28,282 nt of DNA from UBA11540 sp003445125. Its GTDB lineage: Bacteria > Bacillota > Clostridia > Oscillospirales > Ruminococcaceae. Below, in pieces: positions 12,949 to 24,273 of the stretch. The translations under genes and the position numbers were made by a program. The stretch is taken from positions 1 to 28,282 of the forward strand of contig CALBQG010000127.1 in assembly GCA_937899435.1 (NCBI GenBank). The letters run 5' to 3'. Numbering within the stretch: the first letter of the stretch is position 1; each line of letters begins with the position of its first letter. Below the pieces are notes generated by a model. It was not told the origin of the DNA. It did no database searches and saw nothing but the letters and a program-made list of their open reading frames with translations.

Positions 12949-13383
12949 ATGATTGAAAAAGATACCGTGCGGCTTCTGCGCGAGTGCGATGCCGGCATCA
13001 AAATGGGTGTTTCCGCCATTGACGACGTGATGGAATACGTTTCTGCCGACGATTTCCGTCAGCATCTGGATGCCTGCCGCCGCGAACACGAAAAGCTGCA
13101 AGCCGAAATCGGCGAAATGCTGGACGAATACGGCGACGAAGGCAAGGAGCCAAACCCGATGGCAAAGGGAATGTCGTGGATGAAAACCAATATGAAGCTG
13201 AAAATGAACGAGTCGGATCAGACGATTGCCGATCTGCTCACCGACGGCAGCAATATGGGCGTCAAATCGCTTTCGCGCTACCTGAATCAGTATGCGGCGG
13301 CAAGCGAACGCACCAAGGATATTACCAAACGGCTGATCAAGCTGGAAGAAAAGCTGTCGGTCGATATGCGGGACTATCTCTGA
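12949..13383 (+). CDS. Small helical-bundle protein (DUF2383/ferritin-like resemblance)
   Basis: This 144-residue, Met- and charge-rich, all-alpha protein has four likely helices: about 2-32 (RLLRECDAGIKMGVSAIDDV), 35-65, 75-100 (WMKTNMKLKMNESD) and 105-140 (MGVKSLSRYLNQYAAASE). The rhythm of acidic, His and Arg residues and the length resemble four-helix-bundle DUF2383/ferritin-like proteins. No complete metal-binding motif stands out, so this is a fold-level guess. ATG at 12949 has AGGAGG 7 nt upstream. The gene follows the transglutaminase-like gene by 38 nt without a visible promoter, so it is probably the third gene of the TRIC operon. Its stop codon lies inside the palindromic terminator. 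Confidence 0.75.
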   Translation: MIEKDTVRLLRECDAGIKMGVSAIDDVMEYVSADDFRQHLDACRREHEKLQAEIGEMLDEYGDEGKEPNPMAKGMSWMKTNMKLKMNESDQTIADLLTDGSNMGVKSLSRYLNQYAAASERTKDITKRLIKLEEKLSVDMRDYL

Positions 13384-13439
13384 AAAACAGCACGCGCCCC
13401 GAAAGAGTTTCCTCTTTCGGGGCGCGTGCTGTTTTTCAG
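13380..13439. terminator. Bidirectional terminator with 28-bp perfect stem
   Basis: Bases 13380-13407 pair perfectly with 13412-13439 around a 4-nt loop. It lies between the convergent helical-bundle and alcohol dehydrogenase genes, with the plus-strand stop codon inside the left arm and the minus-strand stop immediately after the right arm. The A/T ends give U-runs in both directions. Confidence 0.92.
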
Positions 13440-14600
13440 TTACAGGCAAGCTTTGTAGATTTCCACAATGTCCTCGTTGGTCAGAGGAACGACGGAATCC
13501 TTGAGATAGCCGCCGGGGTTGGCGTGTGCCGCCATTTCGCGGAAATGCTCGTCGCCGATCGAAAGCTCCGTCAGCGTCATCGGGATTCCCGCGTCCTTAA
13601 AGAAGGCTTCCAGTGCGTCGATGCCCGCCGCGGCAAGCTCTTCGTCGGTTCCCTGCAAGCCCCACACGTTTTTCGCGAAACGCACGAAGCGCCAAGCGCA
13701 GGACGGGTCTTTTTTCAGGATGTGGCGCATCCACCGCGGGGTGAGAATTGCCAGTCCGACACCGTGGGTGATGTCGTAATAGGCGGACAGCTCATGTTCC
13801 ATCGCGTGGCACGGCCAGCCTGTGCCCGCCTTGCCGTATTCGGGTACGCCGGAGCAGGCAATCGAGGATGCCGCCATGAGGTTGGCGCGTGCGCTGTAAT
13901 CGTCGGGCTTTTTCAGCGCAATCGGCAGGTTTTTAATCACACTGCGAAGCACTGTCTCGGCAATGCCGTCGGACAGATTGCTGTCCTCGGTGCGGGAGAA
14001 ATACCCTTCAAAAATGTGGCTCATGATGTCCGCTGCGCCCGCCGCCGTCTGCCGCGGAGAAACGGTGAAGGTGTAGGTCGGATCGCAGATCGAAACCGAC
14101 GGGAAGGTGTACATTCCGCCGAGCTTTTCGTGGGTGGACAGATTGCTGATGACCGCGCCCGCGTCAAACTCCGAGCCGGTCGCGCTCAGCGTCAGCACCG
14201 CCACCAGCGGCAGCGCGCGGCGGATGTGCGCGGTGCGTACCATTTCCCACAGGTCGCCGTCGTAGAACACGCCCGTGGCAATGGCTTTGGAGCAGTCGAT
14301 CGTGCTTCCGCCGCCGACGGCGAGAATCACGTCGATGTGGTGTTCCTTGCAGAGCTTCACGCCCTTTTCCACGGATTCGATGCGCGGATTGGGCTCAATG
14401 CCGCCGCATTCGGTCACCTCAAACCCGTCTTTTTTCAGCAGATCGGTCACGGTGTCGTACAGCCCTGTTTTTTTGATCGACCCGCCGCCGTAGGTCAGCA
14501 GCACGCGCTTGCCGAAGGGCTTGAGGGCTTCCGTCAGATGTTCGATCTGACCTTTTCCGAAATAGAGCTTGGTGGGAATGTCGTGAACAAAATTCAACAT
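13440..14600 (-). CDS. Iron-containing alcohol dehydrogenase (butanol dehydrogenase type)
   Basis: This 386-residue, group III metal-dependent alcohol dehydrogenase of the NAD(P)H-dependent BDH subgroup interconverts aldehydes and alcohols in fermentation. The N-terminal dinucleotide domain has LNFVHDIPTKLYFGKGQI (2-19) and GGGSTID (96-102), followed by TGSE (141-144). Metal ligands fit Asp191 and His195 in ADIMSHIFEGY, and His265 and His279 in the HAMEH and ITHG motifs. Family length is matched. ATG at 14600 has AAGGAG about 10 nt upstream; the longer frame to 14678 crosses the promoter. It is monocistronic, with its own sigma-A promoter, and shares the palindromic terminator with the opposite gene. 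The exact substrate cannot be told. Confidence 0.93.
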   Translation of the reverse strand: MLNFVHDIPTKLYFGKGQIEHLTEALKPFGKRVLLTYGGGSIKKTGLYDTVTDLLKKDGFEVTECGGIEPNPRIESVEKGVKLCKEHHIDVILAVGGGSTIDCSKAIATGVFYDGDLWEMVRTAHIRRALPLVAVLTLSATGSEFDAGAVISNLSTHEKLGGMYTFPSVSICDPTYTFTVSPRQTAAGAADIMSHIFEGYFSRTEDSNLSDGIAETVLRSVIKNLPIALKKPDDYSARANLMAASSIACSGVPEYGKAGTGWPCHAMEHELSAYYDITHGVGLAILTPRWMRHILKKDPSCAWRFVRFAKNVWGLQGTDEELAAAGIDALEAFFKDAGIPMTLTELSIGDEHFREMAAHANPGGYLKDSVVPLTNEDIVEIYKACL

Positions 14601-14636
14601 ATAAGGGATTCTCCTTCCTGTATTTTTTCTAAGGAT

Positions 14637-14665
14637 AGTATAGCCTTTTTTTCGTCGGAATTCAA
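14637..14665 (-). promoter_or_regulatory. Sigma-A promoter of the alcohol dehydrogenase gene
   Basis: On the minus strand TTGAAT (14660-14665) and TATACT (14637-14642) are separated by 17 bp, 36 bp before the ATG. Confidence 0.75.
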
Positions 14666-14703
14666 GACGCTTGCCCATTTTTTAAGGATAATTTAAGAAC
14701 AAA

Positions 14704-14727
14704 GCCGCGCCCGATTTCGGGCGCGGC
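14704..14727 (-). terminator. Terminator of asnA
   Basis: An 11-bp perfect GC stem (14704-14714 with 14717-14727) lies 20 nt after the asnA stop codon. It is followed on the minus strand by TTTGTTCTTAAATT. Confidence 0.75.
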
Positions 14728-14747
14728 GCGGTCGGTATTTTGTATGT

Positions 14748-15761
14748 TTACAGAATCGGAATTCCTGCTTCTTTGCAGGCGCTTCGGGTATGATCGTCCC
14801 AGACCGAGGACTGCACCTCGCCGATGTGTGCCGAGCCGAGCAGCAGCATACACAGACGCGACTGCCCGATGCCGCCGCCGATCGTGTACGGCAGTTTTCC
14901 CGCCAGCAGATCGCGGTGAAACGGCAGCTCTCTGCGGCTGTCGCAGCCCGCAAGCGTCAGCTGTCGGTCGAGCGATTCGGGACTGACGCGGATGCCCATG
15001 GAGGACACCTCAAACGCCTGTCCGAGCGTTTCGTTCCAGAAAAGGATGTCACCGTTGAGCGACCAGTCGTCGTAATCGGGGGCGCGGCCGTCGTGGCGCT
15101 GTCCCGATTTCAGCTTTCCGCCGATCTGCATGAGAAAGGTGGTCTTGTGTTCGCGCACGAAGGCGTTTTCCCGTTCCTTCGGCGTGAGCGTCGGGTAAAG
15201 ATCCTCCAGCTCCTGCGTGGTGATAAAGGTAATTTCTTCTCCCGCGGCGGGACGGGTGACCAATTGCGGGTACACGGTGCGCAGCGTCTTTTCGGTTTCG
15301 CATATGGCGCCGACAATGCGCCGCACAGTGTCCTTCAGAAAATCGACGGTGCGATCCTCTTCACGGATTACTTTTTCCCAGTCCCACTGATCGACATAGA
15401 CGGAGTGCAGATTGTCCAGCTCCTCGTCGCGGCGGATGGCGTTCATGTTGGTGTACAGTCCGGTGCCGACCTCAAAGCCGTAGTCGGCGAGGGCGCGGCG
15501 CTTCCACTTGGCAAGCGAATGTACGACCTGGGCGTTTTTGTGCGCGTCAGGAATGTCAAAGCCGACGGCGCGCTCCACACCGTTGAGGTCGTCGTTGAGT
15601 CCGCTGTTTTCTTCAACGAACAGCGGGGCGGACACACGGCGCAGATTGAGCGCGCCGCTGAGCATATCTTCAAACAGACGGCTGATCAGACCGATCGCCT
15701 TCTGCGTGTCGTACAGAGAAAGCACGGGGCGGTAATGTTCGGGAATCACGAGATGTGCCAT
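14748..15761 (-). CDS. asnA: Aspartate-ammonia ligase
   Basis: This enzyme makes asparagine from aspartate, ammonia and ATP. The 337-residue protein matches AsnA throughout. It has an N-terminal helix DTQKAIGLISRLFE, the block SAPLFVEENSGLNDDLNG (about 45-62), VVHSLAKWKRRAL, the segment GLYTNMNAIRRDE then LHSVYVDQWDWEK, and the C-terminal GGGIGQSRLCMLLLG motif of the class II aminoacyl-tRNA-synthetase-like fold. The length is close to the family's 330 or so. ATG at 15761 is preferred over the TTG one codon upstream; AAGGAAGTGA lies upstream. It is transcribed divergently from rpoB, with a promoter of its own, and ends in an intrinsic terminator. Confidence 0.97.
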   Translation of the reverse strand: MAHLVIPEHYRPVLSLYDTQKAIGLISRLFEDMLSGALNLRRVSAPLFVEENSGLNDDLNGVERAVGFDIPDAHKNAQVVHSLAKWKRRALADYGFEVGTGLYTNMNAIRRDEELDNLHSVYVDQWDWEKVIREEDRTVDFLKDTVRRIVGAICETEKTLRTVYPQLVTRPAAGEEITFITTQELEDLYPTLTPKERENAFVREHKTTFLMQIGGKLKSGQRHDGRAPDYDDWSLNGDILFWNETLGQAFEVSSMGIRVSPESLDRQLTLAGCDSRRELPFHRDLLAGKLPYTIGGGIGQSRLCMLLLGSAHIGEVQSSVWDDHTRSACKEAGIPIL

Positions 15762-15793
15762 CAAACGGTCACTTCCTTATATTATAATAAGAA

Positions 15794-15822
15794 ATCATAC
15801 CACATCGGAAGGGGGTTTGTAA
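15794..15822 (-). promoter_or_regulatory. Sigma-A promoter of asnA
   Basis: On the minus strand TTACAA (15817-15822) and TATGAT (15794-15799) are separated by 17 bp, 32 bp before the ATG. Confidence 0.65.
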
Positions 15823-15863
15823 AGAAAAAAACGCAAAAAAATAAAAAAATAGCGCGAAGGCTC

Positions 15864-15892
15864 TTGACAAGCGCGCCGCACTGTAATATACT
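15864..15892 (+). promoter_or_regulatory. Sigma-A promoter of rpoBC
   Basis: A consensus TTGACA (15864-15869) and TATACT (15887-15892) are separated by 17 bp, 151 bp before rpoB. Transcription would begin near 15899 and give a leader of about 145 nt. Confidence 0.85.
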
Positions 15893-15947
15893 ATTATACT
15901 GTATCATAATGGCTATATATACCCACAGCCTAAAAACAGTATACCAT

Positions 15948-15989
15948 ATCGATAGCAAAAATGCAAGCGTTTTTGCCGAAAATATCGAT
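15948..15989 (+). other. Extended stem-loop in the rpoB leader
   Basis: ATCGATA (15948-15954) pairs with TATCGAT (15983-15989), and GCAAAAA (15955-15961) pairs with TTTTTGC (15970-15976). A six-base bulge lies on the right side and an 8-nt loop at the top. Its place in the 145-nt untranslated leader suggests control of rpoBC expression or mRNA stability; no known leader family is recognised. Confidence 0.5.
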
Positions 15990-16043
15990 TATGCGAACAA
16001 CTTTTTTGGAACTGTCAATCTTAAGAATGGAGTGAACGCGCCT

Positions 16044-19000
16044 ATGGTAAATGACATCAAGCAGCAGGCACAGCACATTTCGGATCTCGCGGCAGAAAAA
16101 GGTCTGAAAATCAAGCCGGTGCAGTTGGGCAAGAATGTCAGAGCAAGTTTTTCGCAGATCAATGAAGTGCTTCGGATGCCAAACCTCATTGAAATCCAGA
16201 AAAACTCTTATGAGTGGTTTCTCAATGAAGGGTTGAAAGAGGTGTTCGACGACGTCGCCGCAATCACGGATTTTTCCGGAAATCTGGTGTTGGATTTCAT
16301 TGATTACACCCTTGACAGCACTCCGAAATACAGCGTGGAGGAATGCAAGGTCCGCGATGCGACCTATTCCGCAGCACTGCGCGTGCGCGTGCGCCTGCTG
16401 AATAAGGAAACGGGAGAAATCAAGGAACAGGAAGTGTTCATGGGTGATTTCCCGATCATGACCGAAAGCGGCACGTTTGTCATCAACGGCGCCGAGCGTG
16501 TCATCGTGTCTCAGTTGGTGCGTTCTCCGGGTGTGTATTATGACCGCACGTTCGATAAGACCGGAAAGAAGCTGTTCACCTCTACGGTGATTCCGAACCG
16601 CGGCGCATGGTTGGAATACGAGACGGATTCCCAGGACGTGTTCTATGTTCATGTCGATAAAAACCGCAAGTTCCCGGTGACGACGCTGATCCGTGCGTTC
16701 GGACTGGGTACCGATCAGGAAATTCTGGATTATTTCGGCGATGATGAGCTGCTCATCAAAACAATGGAAAAGGATCCGGCGAAAACGCGGGAAGAAGCCC
16801 TCATCGAAGTCTACAAAAAGCTGCGTCCGGGCGAGCCGCCCACCGTGGACGGCGCACAGCAGCACCTGGAAGGACTGTTCTTCGATACCCGCCGGTATGA
16901 CCTGTCGAGAGTCGGACGCTATAAATATAATAAGAAGCTGGGCATTTCCGCACGTCTGAGCGGACATACGCTGGCACAGCCGGTTGCCGATCCGTTTACG
17001 GGAGAAATTTTGGCGGAAGCGGGCGAGCTTGTCACCCGCGAAAAGGCGATGCTGATCGAAAAGCGCGGCGTGAGCGTGGCGTTTGTCGATGTGGACGGCA
17101 AGGCGATCAAGGTCATTTCCAACGGCATGGTGGAAATTTCGGATTTCGTGCCGGAAAAACTGCATATTGACTTCAAGGCACTGGGCATCAACGAAAAAGT
17201 CCGCCTGAATGTGCTGACCGAGATTCTGGAGAATACCCCCGAGGACGAGCTGGAACAGACCATCCGTGCGCGCGCGGCGGAGCTTCAGCCGAACCATATC
17301 ACCATCGACGATATTTTCGCGTCGATCAACTATGTCAATAACCTTAACAACGGCATCGGCAATACCGATGATATCGACCATCTGGGCAACCGCCGTATCC
17401 GTTCGGTGGGCGAGCTGCTGCAAAATCAGTTCCGTATCGGCTTCACCCGTATGGAGCGCGTGGTGCGCGAGCGCATGACCCTGCAGCAGCAGGATATGGA
17501 CGCGATCACCCCGCAGGCACTGATCAATATCCGTCCCGTGGTGGCGGCGATCAAGGAGTTCTTCGGTTCTTCTCCGCTGTCGCAGTTCATGGATCAGACC
17601 AACCCCTTGGCGGAATTGACGCACAAACGCCGTCTGTCCGCACTGGGACCGGGCGGTCTGTCGCGTGACCGTGCGGGATTCGAGGTTCGTGACGTGCATT
17701 ATACGCACTACGGCAGAATGTGCCCGATCGAGACGCCGGAAGGTCCGAACATCGGTCTGATTTCGTATCTGGCAACCTTCGCGCGGATCAACGAGTACGG
17801 CTTTGTGGAAGCGCCGTTCCGCCGCGTGGATCAGGAGCAGAAAAAAGTGCTGGACGAAGTAGTCTATATGACCGCCGACGTCGAGGATGATTATATCGTG
17901 GCTCAGGCGAACGAGCCGCTGGATGAAAACGGCTGGTTTGTGAATCCGCGTGTCACCGCGCGTCATCAGGATCAGATTCTGGAGATCGAGCGCGAAAAAG
18001 TGCATTTCATGGACGTTTCGCCGAAGATGGTGGTGTCCGTGGCAACGGCAATGATTCCGTTCTTGGAAAACGACGATACCAACCGTGCATTGATGGGATC
18101 GAACATGCAGCGTCAGGCAGTGCCGCTGATGAAGACCTGCAACCCGATCGTCGGAACCGGTATGGAGTACAAGGCAGCAGTGGATTCGGGCGTCACCGTG
18201 GTGTCCAAGCACGCGGGTACGGTCGAGAAGGTCAACGCCAACGAAGTGGTCATCAAAGGCGACGACGGACAGCTGCATACCTATAAGATCATCAAATTCA
18301 TGCGTTCCAACCAGGGAACCTGCATCAATCAGCGCCCGATCGTGGATGTCGGCGAGCGGATTGAAGTCGGTCAGGTCATCGCGGACGGCCCCGGTACCTG
18401 CAACGGCGAGATCAGCCTCGGTAAAAATGCGCTGGTCGGCTTCATGACGTGGGAAGGTTATAACTACGAGGATGCCGTTCTGCTGAACGAAAAACTGGTG
18501 CGCGATGACGTGTTCACTTCGATTCATATCGAGGAATATGAGATTGAAGCGCGCGATACCAAACTCGGACCGGAGGAAATCACCCGCGATATCCCGAATG
18601 TCGGCGACGATGCACTGAAGGATCTGGACGAGCGCGGCATTATCCGCATCGGTGCGGAGGTGCGCTCCGGCGATATTCTGGTCGGTAAGGTCACGCCGAA
18701 GGGCGAAACCGAACTGACGGCGGAGGAACGCCTGCTGCGGGCGATCTTCGGCGAAAAAGCGCGCGAGGTGCGCGATACGTCCCTGCGTGTGCCGCACGGC
18801 GCGTACGGTATCATTGTGGACGTCAAGGTGTTCACCAGAGAGAACTCCTCCGAACTGTCGGCAGGCGTAAATATGGTCATTCGCTGCTATATCGCGCAGA
18901 AGAGAAAGATCTCCGTCGGCGATAAGATGGCAGGCCGTCACGGAAATAAGGGTGTCGTTTCGCGCATCCTGCCGCAGGAGGATATGCCTTTCCTGCCGGA

Positions 19001-19826
19001 CGGCAGACCGCTGGATATCGTGCTCAACCCGTTGGGCGTTCCGTCCCGTATGAATATCGGACAGGTGCTGGAAGTGCATCTCGGACGCGCGGCGGCGGCT
19101 TTGGGCATCAAGGTTATGACGCCGGTCTTTGACGGCGCGCACGAGTCGGATATCACCGCGGGACTGAAGGCGGCGGGACTGGATGCTGACGGCAAGATTC
19201 AGCTCTATGACGGACGTACCGGCGAGCCGTTTGACAACCGCGTCACCGTCGGCTATATGTACTATCTGAAATTGCATCACCTGGTAGACGATAAGATTCA
19301 CGCCCGTTCGACCGGACCGTACAGCATGGTCACTCAGCAGCCGCTGGGCGGTAAAGCGCAGTTCGGCGGACAGCGTTTCGGAGAGATGGAAGTCTGGGCA
19401 CTGGAAGCCTACGGCGCGGCGTATACCCTTCAGGAAATCCTGACGGTGAAGTCCGACGACGTGGTGGGACGTGTCAAGACCTACGAAGCCATCGTCAAAG
19501 GACAGAACATTCCGAAGCCGGGCATTCCGGAATCCTTCAAGGTGCTGGTCAAGGAATTGCAGTCGCTGGGTCTGGATATGCGCGTGCTGGATAAGAACAA
19601 CGAGGAAATTGACCTCAAGCAGGATTTTGATGACGACGATGATCTGCCGATCCGTAAATCGGGCGTTGATGACGACGATGCCGCGTTTGACGGAACCGAG
19701 GTCAAGCAGGACTCCGACTTTGCCGACAGTTATCAGATCGAGGACGTGGATGAGGACACCTTTGAGGGTGACGACGCGTTTTCCATGGATGACGAGTTCG
19801 ACGCAGACGACGAAGACGATAAGTAA
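16044..19826 (+). CDS. rpoB: RNA polymerase beta subunit
   Basis: This 1,260-residue catalytic subunit of RNA polymerase pairs with beta-prime to form the active site. The rifampicin pocket spans about 506-535 (FFGSSPLSQFMDQTN, then THKRRLSALGPGG). Family landmarks include ETPEGPNIGLI, the GRHGNKGV motif (GDKMAGRHGNKGVVS) and GGKAQFGGQRFGEMEVWAL near the C-terminus. The last 75 or so residues are a strongly acidic tail. Pro511 replaces the Gln found at E. coli position 510, while the residues matching E. coli Ser512, Gln513, Asp516, His526 and Ser531 are conserved. ATG at 16044 (MVNDIKQQ) has GGAGTGA 8 nt upstream; a very long upstream extension of this frame is antisense to asnA and is rejected. 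rpoC follows after 17 nt. Confidence 0.99.
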   Translation: MVNDIKQQAQHISDLAAEKGLKIKPVQLGKNVRASFSQINEVLRMPNLIEIQKNSYEWFLNEGLKEVFDDVAAITDFSGNLVLDFIDYTLDSTPKYSVEECKVRDATYSAALRVRVRLLNKETGEIKEQEVFMGDFPIMTESGTFVINGAERVIVSQLVRSPGVYYDRTFDKTGKKLFTSTVIPNRGAWLEYETDSQDVFYVHVDKNRKFPVTTLIRAFGLGTDQEILDYFGDDELLIKTMEKDPAKTREEALIEVYKKLRPGEPPTVDGAQQHLEGLFFDTRRYDLSRVGRYKYNKKLGISARLSGHTLAQPVADPFTGEILAEAGELVTREKAMLIEKRGVSVAFVDVDGKAIKVISNGMVEISDFVPEKLHIDFKALGINEKVRLNVLTEILENTPEDELEQTIRARAAELQPNHITIDDIFASINYVNNLNNGIGNTDDIDHLGNRRIRSVGELLQNQFRIGFTRMERVVRERMTLQQQDMDAITPQALINIRPVVAAIKEFFGSSPLSQFMDQTNPLAELTHKRRLSALGPGGLSRDRAGFEVRDVHYTHYGRMCPIETPEGPNIGLISYLATFARINEYGFVEAPFRRVDQEQKKVLDEVVYMTADVEDDYIVAQANEPLDENGWFVNPRVTARHQDQILEIEREKVHFMDVSPKMVVSVATAMIPFLENDDTNRALMGSNMQRQAVPLMKTCNPIVGTGMEYKAAVDSGVTVVSKHAGTVEKVNANEVVIKGDDGQLHTYKIIKFMRSNQGTCINQRPIVDVGERIEVGQVIADGPGTCNGEISLGKNALVGFMTWEGYNYEDAVLLNEKLVRDDVFTSIHIEEYEIEARDTKLGPEEITRDIPNVGDDALKDLDERGIIRIGAEVRSGDILVGKVTPKGETELTAEERLLRAIFGEKAREVRDTSLRVPHGAYGIIVDVKVFTRENSSELSAGVNMVIRCYIAQKRKISVGDKMAGRHGNKGVVSRILPQEDMPFLPDGRPLDIVLNPLGVPSRMNIGQVLEVHLGRAAAALGIKVMTPVFDGAHESDITAGLKAAGLDADGKIQLYDGRTGEPFDNRVTVGYMYYLKLHHLVDDKIHARSTGPYSMVTQQPLGGKAQFGGQRFGEMEVWALEAYGAAYTLQEILTVKSDDVVGRVKTYEAIVKGQNIPKPGIPESFKVLVKELQSLGLDMRVLDKNNEEIDLKQDFDDDDDLPIRKSGVDDDDAAFDGTEVKQDSDFADSYQIEDVDEDTFEGDDAFSMDDEFDADDEDDK

Positions 19827-19843
19827 GAAAGAGGGAGTCGCTG

Positions 19844-23539
<3,696 letters not shown>

Positions 23540-23545
23540 ACACCC

Positions 23546-23574
23546 AAACGGACGGCATTTTGAGCCGTCCGTTT
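23546..23574 (+). terminator. Intrinsic terminator after rpoC
   Basis: An 11-bp perfect stem (23546-23556 with 23564-23574) with a 7-nt loop is followed by GTATTTTTG. It separates rpoBC from the rpsL promoter. Confidence 0.88.
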
Positions 23575-23614
23575 GTATTTTTGACCGAAAACGGGGAAAA
23601 TAAAGAAAAACCGC

Positions 23615-23644
23615 TTGACAAAAGGGGTAGGAAGGTGATAGAAT
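23615..23644 (+). promoter_or_regulatory. Sigma-A promoter of the rpsL-rpsG-fusA operon
   Basis: A consensus TTGACA (23615-23620), an 18-bp spacer and TAGAAT (23639-23644) are followed by a leader of about 75 nt before rpsL. Confidence 0.75.
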
Positions 23645-23726
23645 AATAAACTGTGTAGGGATAGCTATGTCCAAACGTAGAAATCACCCGCATGTATGAA
23701 AAATCTATTTGCAAGGAGGTGCCTTT

Positions 23727-24155
23727 ATGCCAACCTTTAATCAGCTCGTCCGTAAGGGACGCGAGGTTCTGGAGAAAAAGTCCACCGCGCCGGCTCTTTT
23801 GAAGGGTTACAACTCCAAAAAGCGCACAGCGATCGATCAGAATTCTCCCCAAAAGCGTGGTGTCTGCACCGCGATCAGAACCGCAACCCCGAAAAAGCCG
23901 AACTCTGCTCTCCGTAAAATTGCCAGAGTCCGTCTGACCAACTCGATGGAAGTTACGGCTTACATTCCGGGTATCGGTCACAATCTTCAGGAGCACAGCG
24001 TCGTACTGATTCGTGGCGGCCGTGTTAAGGATCTGCCTGGTGTGCGTTACCACATCATCCGCGGTACTTTGGATACCCAGGGTGTAGACAAGCGTATGCA
24101 GAGCCGTTCCAAGTACGGAGCCAAACGTCCGAAGGCTGGTGCGAAGAAGAAGTAA
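23727..24155 (+). CDS. rpsL: 30S ribosomal protein S12
   Basis: This 142-residue decoding-centre protein has the Gram-positive N-terminal extension (LLKGYNSKKRTAIDQNSPQK, about 25-44). The streptomycin-site motif TPKKPNSALRK (54-64) carries Lys56 and Lys57. The second loop GGRVKDLPGVRYH (97-109) has Lys101 and the methylthiolated Asp (Asp102 here, E. coli Asp89 region). All sites match the streptomycin-sensitive sequence. ATG at 23727 has AAGGAGGTG upstream; the TTG six codons earlier lies within the ribosome-binding site region and is rejected. First gene of the str cluster. An L7Ae-type gene, often found before rpsL in Firmicutes, is absent. Confidence 0.99.
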   Translation: MPTFNQLVRKGREVLEKKSTAPALLKGYNSKKRTAIDQNSPQKRGVCTAIRTATPKKPNSALRKIARVRLTNSMEVTAYIPGIGHNLQEHSVVLIRGGRVKDLPGVRYHIIRGTLDTQGVDKRMQSRSKYGAKRPKAGAKKK

Positions 24156-24273
24156 TTTCCGCGATTTTTCATGCAGTATGGCGGTGTTTTATAAAGAACG
24201 CCTCATTCGGGCATGAACGGAAGATTCTGCTTTCGAGTACCGATGATATCATTATATGAAGGAGGGAAGCTAA

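Noticed and set aside
14790..16043. Long in-frame extension upstream of rpoB
   Set aside because: It is antisense to asnA, crosses the rpoB promoter and has no homology to the RpoB N-terminus; the real start at 16044 has a ribosome-binding site.
15930..19301. 1,123-codon open frame antisense to rpoB
   Set aside because: Shadow of rpoB codon bias; His/Arg/Gln-rich nonsense composition and no ribosome-binding site. The same holds for the antisense frames over rpoC (19733-23029), fusA (24732-26969) and tuf (26930-28090).
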